Shown here in pieces: positions 22,601 to 33,386 of a stretch of 64,000 nt of DNA. Made by a program: the position numbers and the translations under genes. The notes under the pieces were generated by a model. It was not told the DNA's origin. It saw only the letters and a program-made list of their open reading frames with translations, and did not search any database. Source of the DNA: Thermothielavioides terrestris NRRL 8126 (Eukaryota; Ascomycota; Sordariomycetes; Sordariales; Chaetomiaceae); the NCBI RefSeq assembly GCF_000226115.1, contig NC_016458.1, positions 7,660,001 to 7,724,000 on the forward strand, in the 5' to 3' direction. The first letter of the stretch is position 1; every line of letters starts with the position of its first letter.

Positions 22601-24729
22601 CACACCGCAGGGCTCACATACTGGACGGACGACGTCGAGTCGGAGCGCCCGGCGCACTCGCGCGCCTACTACGCCGGGATCTACGCGCTGCTGCAGGCCT
22701 GCGCCATGGCCTCGCTGGCCCTCCTCGCCATCGCGATATTCATCGTGTCGGTCAAGCGGGCGGGCACGAGCCTGCACCAGCACGCCCTGCGGACCCTCGT
22801 CCGCGCCCCGCTGCGCTTCTTCAGCGCGACCGACACCGGCGTCGTCACGAACCTGTTCTCGCAGGACCTGAACCTCATCGACACGGAGTTGCCAGATGCG
22901 ACGGTGGATACGCTGTATTGTGTAAGTCCGCTCCCTTTTTTACATGTTACTTTGAATTGGGGAAACTTCTCCCTCAGGGGACCACTGGCCGGGCCGGGGT
23001 GTCTGACACCGTGCTACCTCGCAGGTCTTCCAAGCCCTCGGGCAAGCGGGTGTCATGCTTACTTCGTCGCTGTACCTGGCGATCAGCTACCCGTTCCTGG
23101 GTGCCCTGCTCTACCTCGTGCAGATGTTCTACCTTCGGACGTCTCGGCAACTGAGGTTGTTGGACCTCGAGGCCAAGAGTCCTTTGTAGTAAGTCCGTCC
23201 GGTCTCTAGCATGGTCTTATTTCTGTCGTGCACTGACTCTACATGCGCCTAGCACTCACTTCCTCGACACGCTCAAGGGCATCTCGACTCTGAGGGCGTT
23301 CGGTGAGTGCTGGGAGGAGAGGCGGATATGTTTACCTGTCATCCTGACGTGGAATACACAGGCTCTGTCCCCGATGAGATCCAAAAGAACGCCCGCCTGA
23401 TCGACTCCAGCCAGCGGCCGGCCTATCTCCTGCTCATGATCCAGGAGTGGCTGAACCTGGTGCTCGACCTAGTCGTCATGGTTATGGCCGCGCTGCTGAC
23501 AACGCTGGCCGTGCAGCTGCACTCGAGCTCGGCCTTCGTCGGCGCCTCTCTGTTTTCGCTCATCAGCTTTGGCGAGAACCTCTCCGGCATCGTCACGTCC
23601 TACACCAGGCTCGAGACGTCGATCGGCGCCGTGGCACGGCTCAAGACGTTCACCGACACGGTGCAGCCCGAGGACCGCCCGGAGGAGGACATTGTCCCTC
23701 CCGAGGAGTGGCCGCAGCGGGGGTTGATAGAGTTGAGGGGTGTGTCCGCGAGATACGAGTAAGAAGGATTCTACCCGCCACGACAAGACGAACGCCCAAC
23801 AGCTAACACCACACTCCCTCCAAACCAGCAACAAGGGCGAAACCGCCAACAACAGCAGCAACCCCGCCGGCTATGCCCTGCGCAACATCCACCTCACCAT
23901 CCGCCCCGGCGAGAAACTCGCCATCTGCGGCCGCACCGGCAGCGGCAAGTCCAGCCTGCTGGCCCTCCTCCTCAAGCTGCTCGACCCGATCCCCTCCTCC
24001 GCCCCCGTCCCGCCCATCCTGATAGACCACACCCCGCTCGACCGCATCTCCCGCCCCGCCCTCCGCTCCCGCATCATCGCCATCCCCCAGGACGCCGTAT
24101 TCCTGCCCCCGGACGACGACGACAACCACAACAACAATGATGATCGTGACGACGACGTTGGTGGCGCTGCTGGGAAGAGCGGCAGCGGCAGCGGCACCAC
24201 CTTCCGCGCGAACCTAGACCCAACCGGCGCCGCGACCGCAGCCGAGTGCGCGGCGGCACTAGCCGCGGTCGGGCTAGGCGGCCTGGCGGCGGCCGCCGCT
24301 GCCGAGCACGGCGGGCGGATGGATCCCGGCTCAATGAGCGCCGGGCAGAGACAGCTGGTCGCGCTGGCGCGCGGGGTGGTGCGGCGGCGGGTGAGGGCGC
24401 GGCTCGCGGCGGAGAGGGGGCACGGACGGGGGGGCCAGGAGGAGGCGCCGGAAGGGGGCATCCTGCTCCTGGACGAGGTCAGTTCCAGCGTCGACCGCGA
24501 GACGGAGCGGGTCATGCGCGAGGTGATACGCGCCGAGTTTGCCGCGTACACGGTTGTTGCGGTCAGCCACCGGCTGGAGATGGTGATGGACTATGACCGG
24601 GTGGTGGTCATGGACCGCGGGGAGATTGTGGAGGTCGGGGAGCCGAGGGTGTTGGCTTCGCAGGCGGGGAGCAGGTTTGGGGAGTTGGTGAGAGCCGGGG
24701 GGGCAATGACGGGGGAGGGAGAGTTGTAA
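19654..24729 (+). CDS. ABC-C (MRP-type) full transporter
   Basis: Eight exons: 19654-19848, 19918-20699, 20768-22518, 22611-22921, 23025-23188, 23253-23302, 23362-23758 and 23829-24729. All junctions agree in phase, giving 1516 aa. Order: N-terminal membrane region (TMD0-like), TMD1, NBD1, TMD2, NBD2. NBD1 has Walker A GPVGSGKST, signature LSGGQKQR and Walker B LLVLDDIFSGLD, with Asp in place of the catalytic Glu as is usual in ABC-C NBD1. NBD2 has GRTGSGKSS, MSAGQRQL, ILLLDEVSSSVD and VSHRL, so it is catalytically complete. An Asp/Asn-rich and Ser/Gly insertion (near 24112-24205) follows its Q-loop (IPQDAVFLP). Fungal ABC-C pumps export conjugates, drugs or metabolites; the substrate is unknown. 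No biosynthetic gene lies beside it. Confidence 0.9.
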
Positions 24730-24835
24730 CGCTGACAGGTGTCTGTGGTGCGGCCGGGAGAGCTGGACATGGGAGAAGTGGATAGTTTGCCTCATATATA
24801 TCACGATATGCAATCTCTGCAAACGGTATCAAACG

Positions 24836-25854
24836 CTACATATCAACCGGAAGATCGAATCTTGCGCTCTTGAGTCCGTGGCTGTCCGTCTGATGCTGCA
24901 CTTTCTCAAAATAGTTCACAAACATCGCCTCACACTGGTCGCAACGCAGATCGGACTACAGCACCAGCGTTAGGGTGAATCCACAATTAACTTATGCTCC
25001 TGTCCCCCTGCTCTACGCGATCCCTGGCTGAACTCACCTTGCGCACATAGGGCTCCTCAAACCAGAACGGCTGCTCCTCAGTGACGACGACAAACAAGCC
25101 ATTCAAACCCTCGGCGTCCTCGGGCTCCCAGCGGAGCATCTTGCCGTCCGGCCCGCGCCCGCTCTCGTCGGCGAACTCCCGGATCGCGTCCCGCAGCTCG
25201 GCGAAGCCGGCCGGCGGCTCGCCCGCCAGGTCGACCCTGCGCTGCGCGTACACCATGGCCCAGTCGTACGCGACGTAGGCGAGCGTCGGCCGGCAGTGCG
25301 CGGGCCGGAACGGGATGAAGAGACGCGTCCTGGCCCCCGCCGCCGCCGCCGCGCCGTCCCCGCCGGCGTTATTGCTGCTGCCGCTGCCGCGGCCGACAAC
25401 TCTGTCGCGCAGCAACTGGGACGCGGGGTCCAGGTCGCCGCGATACGGCGGGGCGAAGCCGTGCGTCGGCGCCGCGCCGTGTGCTTCGAGGAAGCGGTCG
25501 AGCACCTCCACCGGCACGCGGAAGCCGCGCAGGACGACGGTGAGGCTGGAGCCGAGTGCGGAGGGGACTTTTGATTGATAACGCGTGATGCCCGACGGTC
25601 AGCGTTCTTGCGCACGGCAATGTGTTATCACCTCCATTCTTTGGCTGGTACCTGTGCCTACCTGCCTGCTCGATCCCCTCGCCCCTGAGCACGTTCGGAT
25701 ACCGTAGCCGGAAACGGGGGATTTCGCCCTTTTCCTCCAGCTGGCGCAGCACCTGCTGCGCTCGCTGCAGCTCCTCTTTGGTCGGCCCGTAGCGCCGAGG
25801 GACTTGGGCATCCTCCGGTTTGCCTTCCTCCAGGCCAGACACTTCGTCGCTCAT
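24836..25854 (-). CDS. Conserved-looking protein of unknown function
   Basis: Exons 25854-25662, 25567-25038 and 24955-24836, giving 280 aa. The introns are 95 and 82 nt (donors GTAGGC and GTGAGT). I found the last exon by phase: it continues EEPYVRK into SDLRCDQCEAMFVNYFEK and ends at TAG 24836, just 106 nt from the transporter's stop on the other strand. The N-terminus has a charged helix (YGPTKEELQRAQQVLRQLE). The middle has VLRGFRVPVEVLDRFLEAHG, AYVAYDWAMVYAQRRVDL and VVTEEQPFWFEEPY. A CDQC pair in exon 3 could bind metal but no partner pair is evident. No signal peptide or membrane segment. I do not recognise the family. Confidence 0.7.
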
Positions 25855-26782
25855 GCTGCGTTGGCTGGGTATGTGCCTACTGGGTCTGTCCAGGGCTGCT
25901 TTCCCCCATAGAACAGAGATGCGCAGAGAAAGCAATGTCTGCTGTCGACCGGAGTTGAAGGAATGCGCAGGCTGGTGTGGGCAGGCAGGCAGCCATCCCC
26001 GCTTCCTCCGCGTCTGCCTGCTTTAACAGTACCTAGGCTAGGTAGCCGTAGCCTGTCGGTGAGGTAACATATTCCCACGCTGCCAGCAAGGCTGCGCAAT
26101 TGCTTGCTCCTAGCCATTATCGCCGCAACGAAGTTCTTAAACAATGTCGCCGAACCCAACCGGCGCAGGCTCGGGTTGGCGTTGAGCCCAGGTTGTACTG
26201 AGCCTCCAGGTGCACGAGCAACGGAAAAGGCAAGGAGTGCAGGAGGGAGCCCAAGTGCGGGGCTGCTTTCCATTCGCCTGTAACTGTTGTATACACCTTC
26301 AGTACGGAGTGCGAAGCAGCTCGACGGGAACACTCAGCAAGTTAGCTGGAAGCCTTGTAATGAGCGGACCAACTTTTGTTCACAGCGACTTATCGTGAAT
26401 GTCTCGGACACTGCGACCAAACCATCAATCTCGCTCAATCAGGAAAATCGAGGGCTTGTTTATCCATGTCAATAGGCTAGCAGTAGTGTACTGTACGCTT
26501 CCAGTTCCGTACAGGACCTGCCCTGTGACTGGTGACATCACAGCAGCGCTTTCCAGGTTCTTATCAGCTGAGTTATCATCCCCTAGCCAACCAACAGCTG
26601 CTGTGCCTGCAGGATCTCCAAGAGTGCATGGGACGACCCTGCTGACTGTGGGGGTTCCTGCAGGCTCCCCACACCCACTGCATGCAACCGCGAAGTCAGC
26701 CTCGCTGGCCGCGAGAACTTGGAGAAACGAGGAGGTTGAACAGGGAATAAAAGGCGATCAGAAAAAAAAAAAAAAAAAAAGA
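25855..26782. other. Upstream of the 280-aa protein gene, no gene seen
   Basis: No supported exon. It includes a long A tract (26763-26780) that belongs to the end of the tandem repeat that follows. Confidence 0.4.
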
Positions 26783-27219
26783 AAAAAATGGATGTGCCTG
26801 AACCCCAAGTCGAACAAGGGGTGTGGGCGGCCAGTAGCTGATATAGGTAAAGCTACCCGCGAGGGATTGGGGGACTATTAGGTATAATTTGAGACAACCG
26901 CACGCTTCAACCACCTACCGCTGCACCATCCTGATTGCGTTGAATTTGCGATTTGGAAACCGAGACTATAGCCCTGCAGCAAGAAAGCGGTCAGGGAAAA
27001 AAAATAAAAATACAAAAAAAGAAAAAATGGATGCGCCTGAACCCGAAGTCGAAGATCGGGTGTGGGCGGCCAGTGGCTGATAGGGTAAAGCTACCCGCGA
27101 GGGATTGGGGGACTCTCAGGTATAATTTGAGACAACCGCACGCGTCAACCACCTACCGCTGCGCCATCCTGATTGTGTTGAATTCACACTTCCGCAACTG
27201 AATCTATAGCCCCGCAGCA
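26783..27219 (-). repeat. Two direct copies of a roughly 200-nt Pol III/SINE-like unit
   Basis: Copies at about 26783-26981 and 27021-27219 (period about 238 nt) share most bases. On the minus strand each has an A-box-like TGGTGCAGCGG or TGGCGCAGCGG. About 90 nt later comes a B-box-like stretch (GTTCGACTT in the left copy, CTTCGACTT in the right), then CATCCATTTTTT, a Pol III-type T-run terminator. GGATG at the 5' side can pair with CATCC before the T-run. The folding does not give a standard tRNA, so this reads as a tRNA-derived SINE or Pol III pseudogene pair. Confidence 0.55.
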
Positions 27220-28100
27220 CATCTTGCCGGTCCTCCTTTCCATCCGAACTCAGGGAGTCATCGCCATGCACCGCAACTGCTCGCAACTGCCCGCAACTGC
27301 CCGCAGTACTCCCACCCTGTTCCGGGCACTCCAATCTGTATCAAACTTACCCGCGGGGCCTCGCCTCGCCAATTGCAGCTTGCCACTCGGCCATGATGCT
27401 CATCCACACGACGAGACGAGACGCTGATGAGCATGGGCAGTCTCGGGCATCTCGCCCCCGCAGAACCGCGGCCACTGACACAGTCCACGGGCCGTAAAGG
27501 AGGCCGTGGAATGGCCGGCTCCCACAGCAGCGCCTCGCCAGTTCCAGACGACTTCGATTCGTGTCCCCGCTTCCATCTTCGACCTCACTAGTGCAATGCA
27601 TGAACCGCAACGCGCTTGAACCAGGGTGTTAGCGCACTCTTTATCACGCTGTCTCTATCACCCTCGGGCCAAGGGACGACGCCTTCTCACCTCAGGCAGC
27701 GCCCAGGCTTTGCCCTGAGGTGGCCCGGGTTAGCGTAGCAACTCTTGCGGTTCGGTTGCCCCGTTTGTCGTCTCGGGGTGGGCAAAACGGGTAACCTGGA
27801 AGCTGCGTTAAGCGCTGTCCCTCGCTCGAGAACCTTCCTGGGCCCCGGAGACGCCATCTCGTCCTCGCCGAAGTGAGCAAGAACGAAGCGCCTGGCCTGC
27901 AAGCCAAGAATAGCTAGCTGTGGTCATCCGGCCTCGCCCTCGTGTTTTCCGCCCCGTTCGGGCCTTCCTGGTCCGAGGAGGGTGTTGTGCCTCGTTTGGC
28001 CTTCCTGGTCCGCGGAGGGTGTTGTGGTCATCTGCTGGTCTGCCGTCACATGTCACACCCGTAAGCGCCCCACGGTGCTGGATCACGCTGAGGTGGACGT
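27220..28100. other. Gene-free repeat-rich gap
   Basis: No exon supported. It holds a 29-nt direct repeat (27961-27989 and 27998-28026, one mismatch, period 37) and CAACTGCCCGC-type direct repeats near 27272-27305. Confidence 0.4.
27961..28026. repeat. 29-nt direct repeat, two copies
   Basis: GGCCTTCCTGGTCCG followed by A or C and GGAGGGTGTTGTG; the copies differ by one base. Confidence 0.85.
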
Positions 28101-28102
28101 TA

Positions 28103-28471
28103 AAGAGGTCCCGCCAAGACTAATTTCGGCCAATTGTCGGCAATGTTTTTACACCGTCAGTACGTCGCCAAGATCGCTACGGGGTTTGCACTATCGCCAA
28201 GGGTTAGTTCGCCGGGGGTACGGAGGGCAGCGCTAGCCCCCCGCTAGTTAGGATTTAGGTTAAGGTTAGGATACGGGTTATAGTTATGGTACGGGTTATC
28301 CTCGTTTTCTTTTTTTTCGATTTGGTTGAGGTATTGTAAAGTTGTTGTTGTTACGAGTCTTTACGATTTTACATTGTTGATGTTCGAAGTCGTAGCGGTC
28401 CCGTTCACCCTTGGCGATTTATAATTACTTGTACGCGGTAGTCTCCGAAATTAGTCTTGGCGGGACCTCTT
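28103..28471. mobile_element. MITE, copy 1 (TA target duplication, Tc1/mariner-like)
   Basis: A 369-nt non-coding element whose ends are inverted repeats: AGAGGTCCCGCCAAGACTAA plus TTTCGG at the left and its complement at the right. TA flanks both sides (28101-28102, 28472-28473). Inside are a CCCCCCGCTAG block, telomere-like GTTAGG/GGTTAAGG strings and a T8 tract. It matches the copy at 40667-41046. No transposase is encoded. Confidence 0.85.
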
Positions 28472-28473
28472 TA

Positions 28474-29271
28474 ACGACGACCGGAGCTGAAGATGCGCAG
28501 TGCTGAGTGGAGCTGCGACACCCCTGCAATCAGCTGCCGTCACTGCCCTGCAAGCACACCCCGGCCAAAACCCGACAGATCCCGATAAGTCCCACGATGC
28601 TGATAAACTGATAGAGCCTCTCTACGCCGTGCTCTCCATCGCTGTGTCTCTCGCCCTCTGCAACTTCCCAAACGAAGACAATCAACGAGCACTTGCTGTT
28701 TGTTTTCTGCTCTGTTCCTTGTTGTGAACCAGAACGTTTCTGCGTTTCTTTGTCTGTTTTGACTGCAACCGACCCCTGCCTACCTACCCTGCCTACCCTG
28801 CTTATTCCGTCATTCCGGAGCCTCTTATCGCTATCGATTGAGGCCGCACCTGTCATTGCTCATCCCCTGACAACTGCGCCTTGTGATCTGAGTCACCGGC
28901 CGGCGTCCGAAAGGGGCCAACACCATTTTGTTTTAAAAACATCCACGAGGCTGTTCGCAGTGGACAAAGGCCGCTCTTTCTTTCAGTGCTTACTCACAGA
29001 CTGAGGTGGAAACTGCCCCCCGGGCACCAGTGATTGTCCGAGGACCCTTGAAGGTTCTCGAATTCTCCGTGCGATACTCTGCCGCTTCCGCCGTCTAAAG
29101 TCCGAGAAGACATCCCCGAGACATTGAGGACCCGACGGTCCCTTCCGCAGTCAACCTTCTTAACCCAGTTGCACCGGCTACCTATTTGCAGCTTCGTCCA
29201 CATTGAGCCACCCCGAGCAGAGACACAGCAAGACCCTTAAGCTCCATTGCAACCTTTGACACACGACCCCA
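28474..29271. other. Upstream region of the 235-aa protein gene
   Basis: No supported exon; pyrimidine-rich stretches near 28650-28800 fit a promoter and 5' leader. Confidence 0.4.
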
Positions 29272-30056
29272 ATGGCGGCCTCAGTCGAGAGCCCTCAGTT
29301 CGAGCGCGACCTTCGCTCCGCTCGGAAGGAGTGGAAGCGCACCAAAGACTCCGCCGTGAAGTGGTCCCACGGCCGCCGCCATCTCGCCGGCATCCGCGTC
29401 AACATCCTCGGCGAAGCCATCAATCCCGCCGACGCCCCTGACAAGTTCCGGCCAGGAAAGAAGTACAGCGACTTGTAAATCCCCCCAGTGATCCCCTCTC
29501 CCCTCCCCCTAATACCCAGCAAACCGGACTGACATTGCCCCCTCCACAAAGCGGCCACCCGCTTTCCAAGCCCAAGACCAACCTAGTCAAGATCAACTCG
29601 TTGAGCGCGGACCTGCCCAGCTCGCGCAAGCGCGCCAAGATCCACGCGCTCGCCGAAATCGAGGCCGCCTCGCGCGGCGACCTCTCCTCCCCGGCCCACG
29701 CCCCCACCACCGCCGGCAGCCACCCGTCGCCCCGCCTGGCCCGGTCCCTGAGCGCGTCCGCGTCAGCCGCCGACGGCAGCGGCGGTGTGCTGTACAGCTT
29801 CGACCGCGCCGACACGCCGGGCCGGCCGCTCACGCTGGAGGTGTTCGTGAAGAAGACGACGGCCCGCGAGACGGAGCGGCTGGTGGAGAGGGAGTACGAG
29901 GTGCTGGACGCGACGGGGGAGGCGGTGAGGGGCCGGCGGGCGAGGGCGCTTCTGAGGCGGGCGGAGACGGGCGCTGCGGAGGGGGACGGGAAGGGCGGAG
30001 GAGGGTCGGACGACGGCGAGGGGGTGGAGGACGAGGAGGGGTTTGAGTTGGTTTGA
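29272..30056 (+). CDS. Small protein of unknown function with acidic tail
   Basis: Exons 29272-29474 and 29552-30056 (77-nt intron, GTAAAT, GACTGACAT branch, CAAAG), giving 235 aa. The N-terminal 80 residues look ordered and basic (ERDLRSARKEWKRTKDSAVK, GRRHLAGIRVNILGEAINP). The junction reads KKYSDFGHPLSKPKTNLVKI. The middle is Ser/Ala-rich; then SFDRADTPGRPLTLEVFVKK and ETERLVEREYEVLDATGE suggest a small beta-containing domain. The tail is Gly/Asp/Glu-rich. There is no signal peptide or membrane segment. The basic head and acidic tail would fit a nuclear protein, but this is inference and I do not recognise the family. Confidence 0.7.
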
Positions 30057-31166
30057 AGCTGATCTTCTCTCCTTTTTTTTCTTCTCTTTCCTGTTTCGCC
30101 CCTTTCTGGTTCTCTCTTCTTCCCTCGTCCTACTCTCCTCGAAGCGTGTGTTAGCATATACGGATACCAGGGCGGCTTCTCTGATTGGCTGGGTCGGGAT
30201 GGGATTTGAGAGTCAGTCGCACCTATTTTACCTGCCTCACGGCACGGCGGGCGGCATACCTACTACGCTTTGGCATTATTATTCATCTGGCATCGTTGTA
30301 TTGGCGTAGCATGGGCGGGCTGGCAGGCTTGCTTTTCCAGCATTGTTAGTGTTTATCCGTACTCGGCGTCGGGGTTTCACAGGGGTGAAGCCAGTAATAC
30401 ATCCATATATCCTAGATAGACACCTAAACGGCCCTTACCTTAACGCTCAAGCTTACCTAATTCGCGATTATATGATCGTCTCGGACCTCGGGGCATTCCA
30501 ACCGGTGTGTTTGGTAATCCGCTTTTCACTGAAGCAAATTGGTAGCCCTGCTGCGAGCTGGGCGCGTTGCGGCACCTCTCCTTCGCGAGTGTCAGTCGAC
30601 GGGCTGTGCATAGGCTTGCTGAGGTCAGTGGGATCACAGCTTCTGTTTCAGTGGTGCGAGTTACCCGCGGCTGACTACTTACCTCAGTTCTCGTGTCATT
30701 CTTTTTGGTCTGGTCTGGTCGTCCTCCGTGAGCCATCTCGCATGGTGGAGAAGTGAGTTCGTCGAGAGTCTATGAGCGCAATTCCAATTTTGCCTTCTAC
30801 GGCGGGTATCAGTCCATGCGACATACATACAACATACACGTGATTCAACCCTGCTTACAGGCTGTTAGCGTCGTCATTTGAACAGTTTGGTGTGCTGACC
30901 TCATACCTCATCCACTCCCGGGGGCCGCGTTCACACTGCTCCCGCAGGCCGACGACGTCCACGGTCGAGAACCCGGCACAGGAGGCGAGCCGCAAGTTCC
31001 ATCCCCTCCCCGCCAGTGTCGGGTTCAACACACCGGCACCGGCACCGGCGCTGCAACGCGCAGCGCAGCACGGGACTGGACTCGAGACAAACCAAACCCA
31101 ACCCCCAACCCCCAAATTGCCCAATCCAGGGCGTCCCTTGCCCAAGTACCCCACCCCCACCCAAGC
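30057..31166. other. Convergent 1.1 kb gap, no gene seen
   Basis: 3' regions of the flanking genes. No supported exon or RNA gene. Confidence 0.4.
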
Positions 31167-32304
31167 TCATCCGGGAAACGACCGGCCCATGAGCAGCTCG
31201 TAGTAGGCGCGCTGCTCGGCCTCGCTGCCCAAGGACGGGTCGAAATCCGGGTCGGGCCGCTCCGGGATCGGCTCCGGGTTCGAGCCCATGCTGTAGAAGT
31301 CGGCGATGGTCTCGTCGGGCGCGAAGCCGAGCGAGGCGAGCGTCTGCGAGGCGCGGGTGGCTCTGCGGGTGTTGTGCGTGGCAGGGTCAGAGAAACTGGT
31401 GAATCTGATTTGTGCAACAGAAAAAAGGGGGAGGGGAGGAAGGGGGGTCCGTACGATTGCGCGGCGTCTTTGGCTACGATGTCCGAGAGTGAGTCCTTCG
31501 GTTGGGGTGCGGATGCGTGAGATGGTGGCGGCCTGGTGGCTTCGTTCAGCACGACGAAGCTGGAGACGGACCGGCTGCGCTTGCTTGCGGGAGGCTGGGA
31601 CTGGGATGGCCGCGCAGCGGGCGGCGGGCGGGCGGGGGGTGTCTCGTCGCCGGCGTCTTCGTCCTCGAGCTCGTGGGAGGGCGCGGCGGAGTTGCTGTCG
31701 GCCGGCTGCAGGCCCGGCGGGGGGCCGTTGTGGCCGAAGAAGGCGCGGAAGACGGAGCTCTCCTGCCAGCGGGCGATCAGGGCTTCCTGCTGGCTCGAGT
31801 CCTTGATGGAGGCGACGACGCCCTTGCCGGCCGCGCCGCGCAGGTGGCCCTCGATCAGGGCGTCCAGGCCCGGGATGGCGGCCAGCACGGCGCCCCAGGC
31901 GGCGGCGCTCTCCTTGTACGTGTTGAGCGCGGTGCGGTAGCCCTTCTGCGGGCCGCGCCGCTTGGTGGGGCGCAGGTACAAACACGGCTTGTTGTGCTTG
32001 GTGCAGACGCTGCACTTGGGCTTGCCGTTGTCGCACGGCTGGTGGTTCACATGACAGAAGTCGCAGCTGGCGGGACGGCGTGAGTGACAAAGCAAAGCAC
32101 GAAACGGGAGTGGAAGGCAATGGCTTACGCCCTCGACGCTTTTTTCCTCTTACGGGGGTTGGCAGGCGCCTCACTGCCAGCGTCGGCCGCGGCACTGTTT
32201 GGCGGGGTGGCTTCAACGGTTCCCGAATGCTCTGGTTGTGGTGAGATGCGCCGGAACGGGACCAAATCGCCGCCAATTGAGGGCTCGGCCGGGGCTACCT
32301 CCAT
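31167..32304 (-). CDS. Zn2Cys6 transcription factor
   Basis: Exons 32304-32129, 32066-31455 and 31362-31167 (introns 62 and 92 nt), giving 327 aa. The first junction builds RKRKKASRACDFCHVNHQPC, a basic stretch entering a perfect C-x2-C-x6-C-x6-C-x2-C-x6-C zinc cluster with CSVC and KPC as the second half. It is followed by LYLRPTKRRGPQKGYRTAL, the usual linker type. After that are a helical region (AWGAVLAAIPGLDALIEGHL) and a Pro/Ser-rich, acidic stretch. The C-terminal exon (TLASLGFAPDETIADFYSMG) ends near YYELLMGRSFPG. It lacks the large fungal-specific regulatory domain. It is divergent from a QutR/qa-1S-like repressor with 1.08 kb between starts, an arrangement known for the quinate regulators. 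The zinc cluster itself is not QutA/qa-1F-like. Confidence 0.88.
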
Positions 32305-33386
32305 CCTGTGCCGAGGGAGTCAAGCCCCATAAGGCCGGTTATAGTTCCCGCAGTAAACGGGGACAGCGTTGCGTTTGAGTTGAAGATCGGTAAGGTAAGT
32401 CGTCGTCTGTGGTGGCTGCTGTGGGTAGTGCTTGGTAGGTTGACGTTCTGGTAATGGGGACGTGGGGCCGCCAACCAGGCGAAAATTACTGCACAGTACG
32501 ACCAGAATCGCGGGGAATGAGTCCGGCAGCGTATTCCGTAGCTGCACAGTACGGAGAATACGATAACGAAAAGAAAGTGGGGGCTGAATGTCAGGCTGCA
32601 AGCCTCGATCCTCGGAGAGCGTGATTCGCAATTCAGTACCAAGACATGACTGACTTCCGCTGATGAATGGAATACCGCGCAGCCACAGAAGTTCGGAGTC
32701 AGGCGGGACCGAACACAAGCCAGTTCGGTGCGAGCTGTAATGAACTGGTGTGTAGTGTAGTGTAGTGTAGCGCTGCCACGGCGCAGGCCGAGAAGCGGGA
32801 CGGGGATATTGGAAAGCGGGGAGGCCCACTCGCCCCCGATCACCGGAAATCGCCAGGCTGCTCGCAGTGGGCCTGCGGCATGCGGCATGCGGCAGGCGGC
32901 AGGCGTAACGGCAGGCGGGGATCGACGACAGGGTCTACAATTTTTCCCGACCTTTGAATCCCGACAAATCTGCCGATGATGGTCAACGGCAAAAACGGAC
33001 TCCCGGTTGGGCAGTTGCTATCAAGCATGCAATCAGAATAACTACGCCAGCACTCGCCGCGCCCATGCCGTGTTCACCGTCGTCTTCGTCGACGATCGCA
33101 GTTATGTCCATCGCCGCCCTCGACGCAACCTGACACCGCCGCCCTCTCCCTCCAGGGTCATCTCATCGGATCCACACACGCGCGCACGCACACACGCACA
33201 GTGCTTGCCTGTACCTGTAGTGCATGTTTGGACAGTGGAAAAGATTGTGACGCACAGCGACGACGCTATCGGGTTGCGCTAGGACTGTCAAGCCACCGCG
33301 CATGTGGGAGAGAGAGTGCGAGAGAGAGTGTGTGTGCTAGCGAGCGTCAGACGGCGCATCTCTGGCGCGCGTACCCGAACCCAACC
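32305..33386. other. Shared promoter of the Zn2Cys6 gene and the QutR-like gene
   Basis: A 1.08 kb divergent region without exons. It contains a (TGTAG)4 microsatellite at 32751-32770, GCGGCATGC/GGCAGGC short repeats near 32875-32920, and a purine-rich GAGAGAGTGTG leader near 33308-33335. Confidence 0.45.
32751..32770. repeat. (TGTAG)4 microsatellite
   Basis: Four perfect pentanucleotide units. Confidence 0.9.

Noticed and set aside
19654..25854. Secondary-metabolite cluster around the ABC transporter
   Set aside because: The neighbours are BUD13 and a small protein of unknown function; no synthase, P450 or pathway regulator is close.
26783..27219. Genuine tRNA genes with introns
   Set aside because: A-box and B-box-like sequences exist, but the acceptor and T arms do not pair properly and no clear anticodon arm forms.
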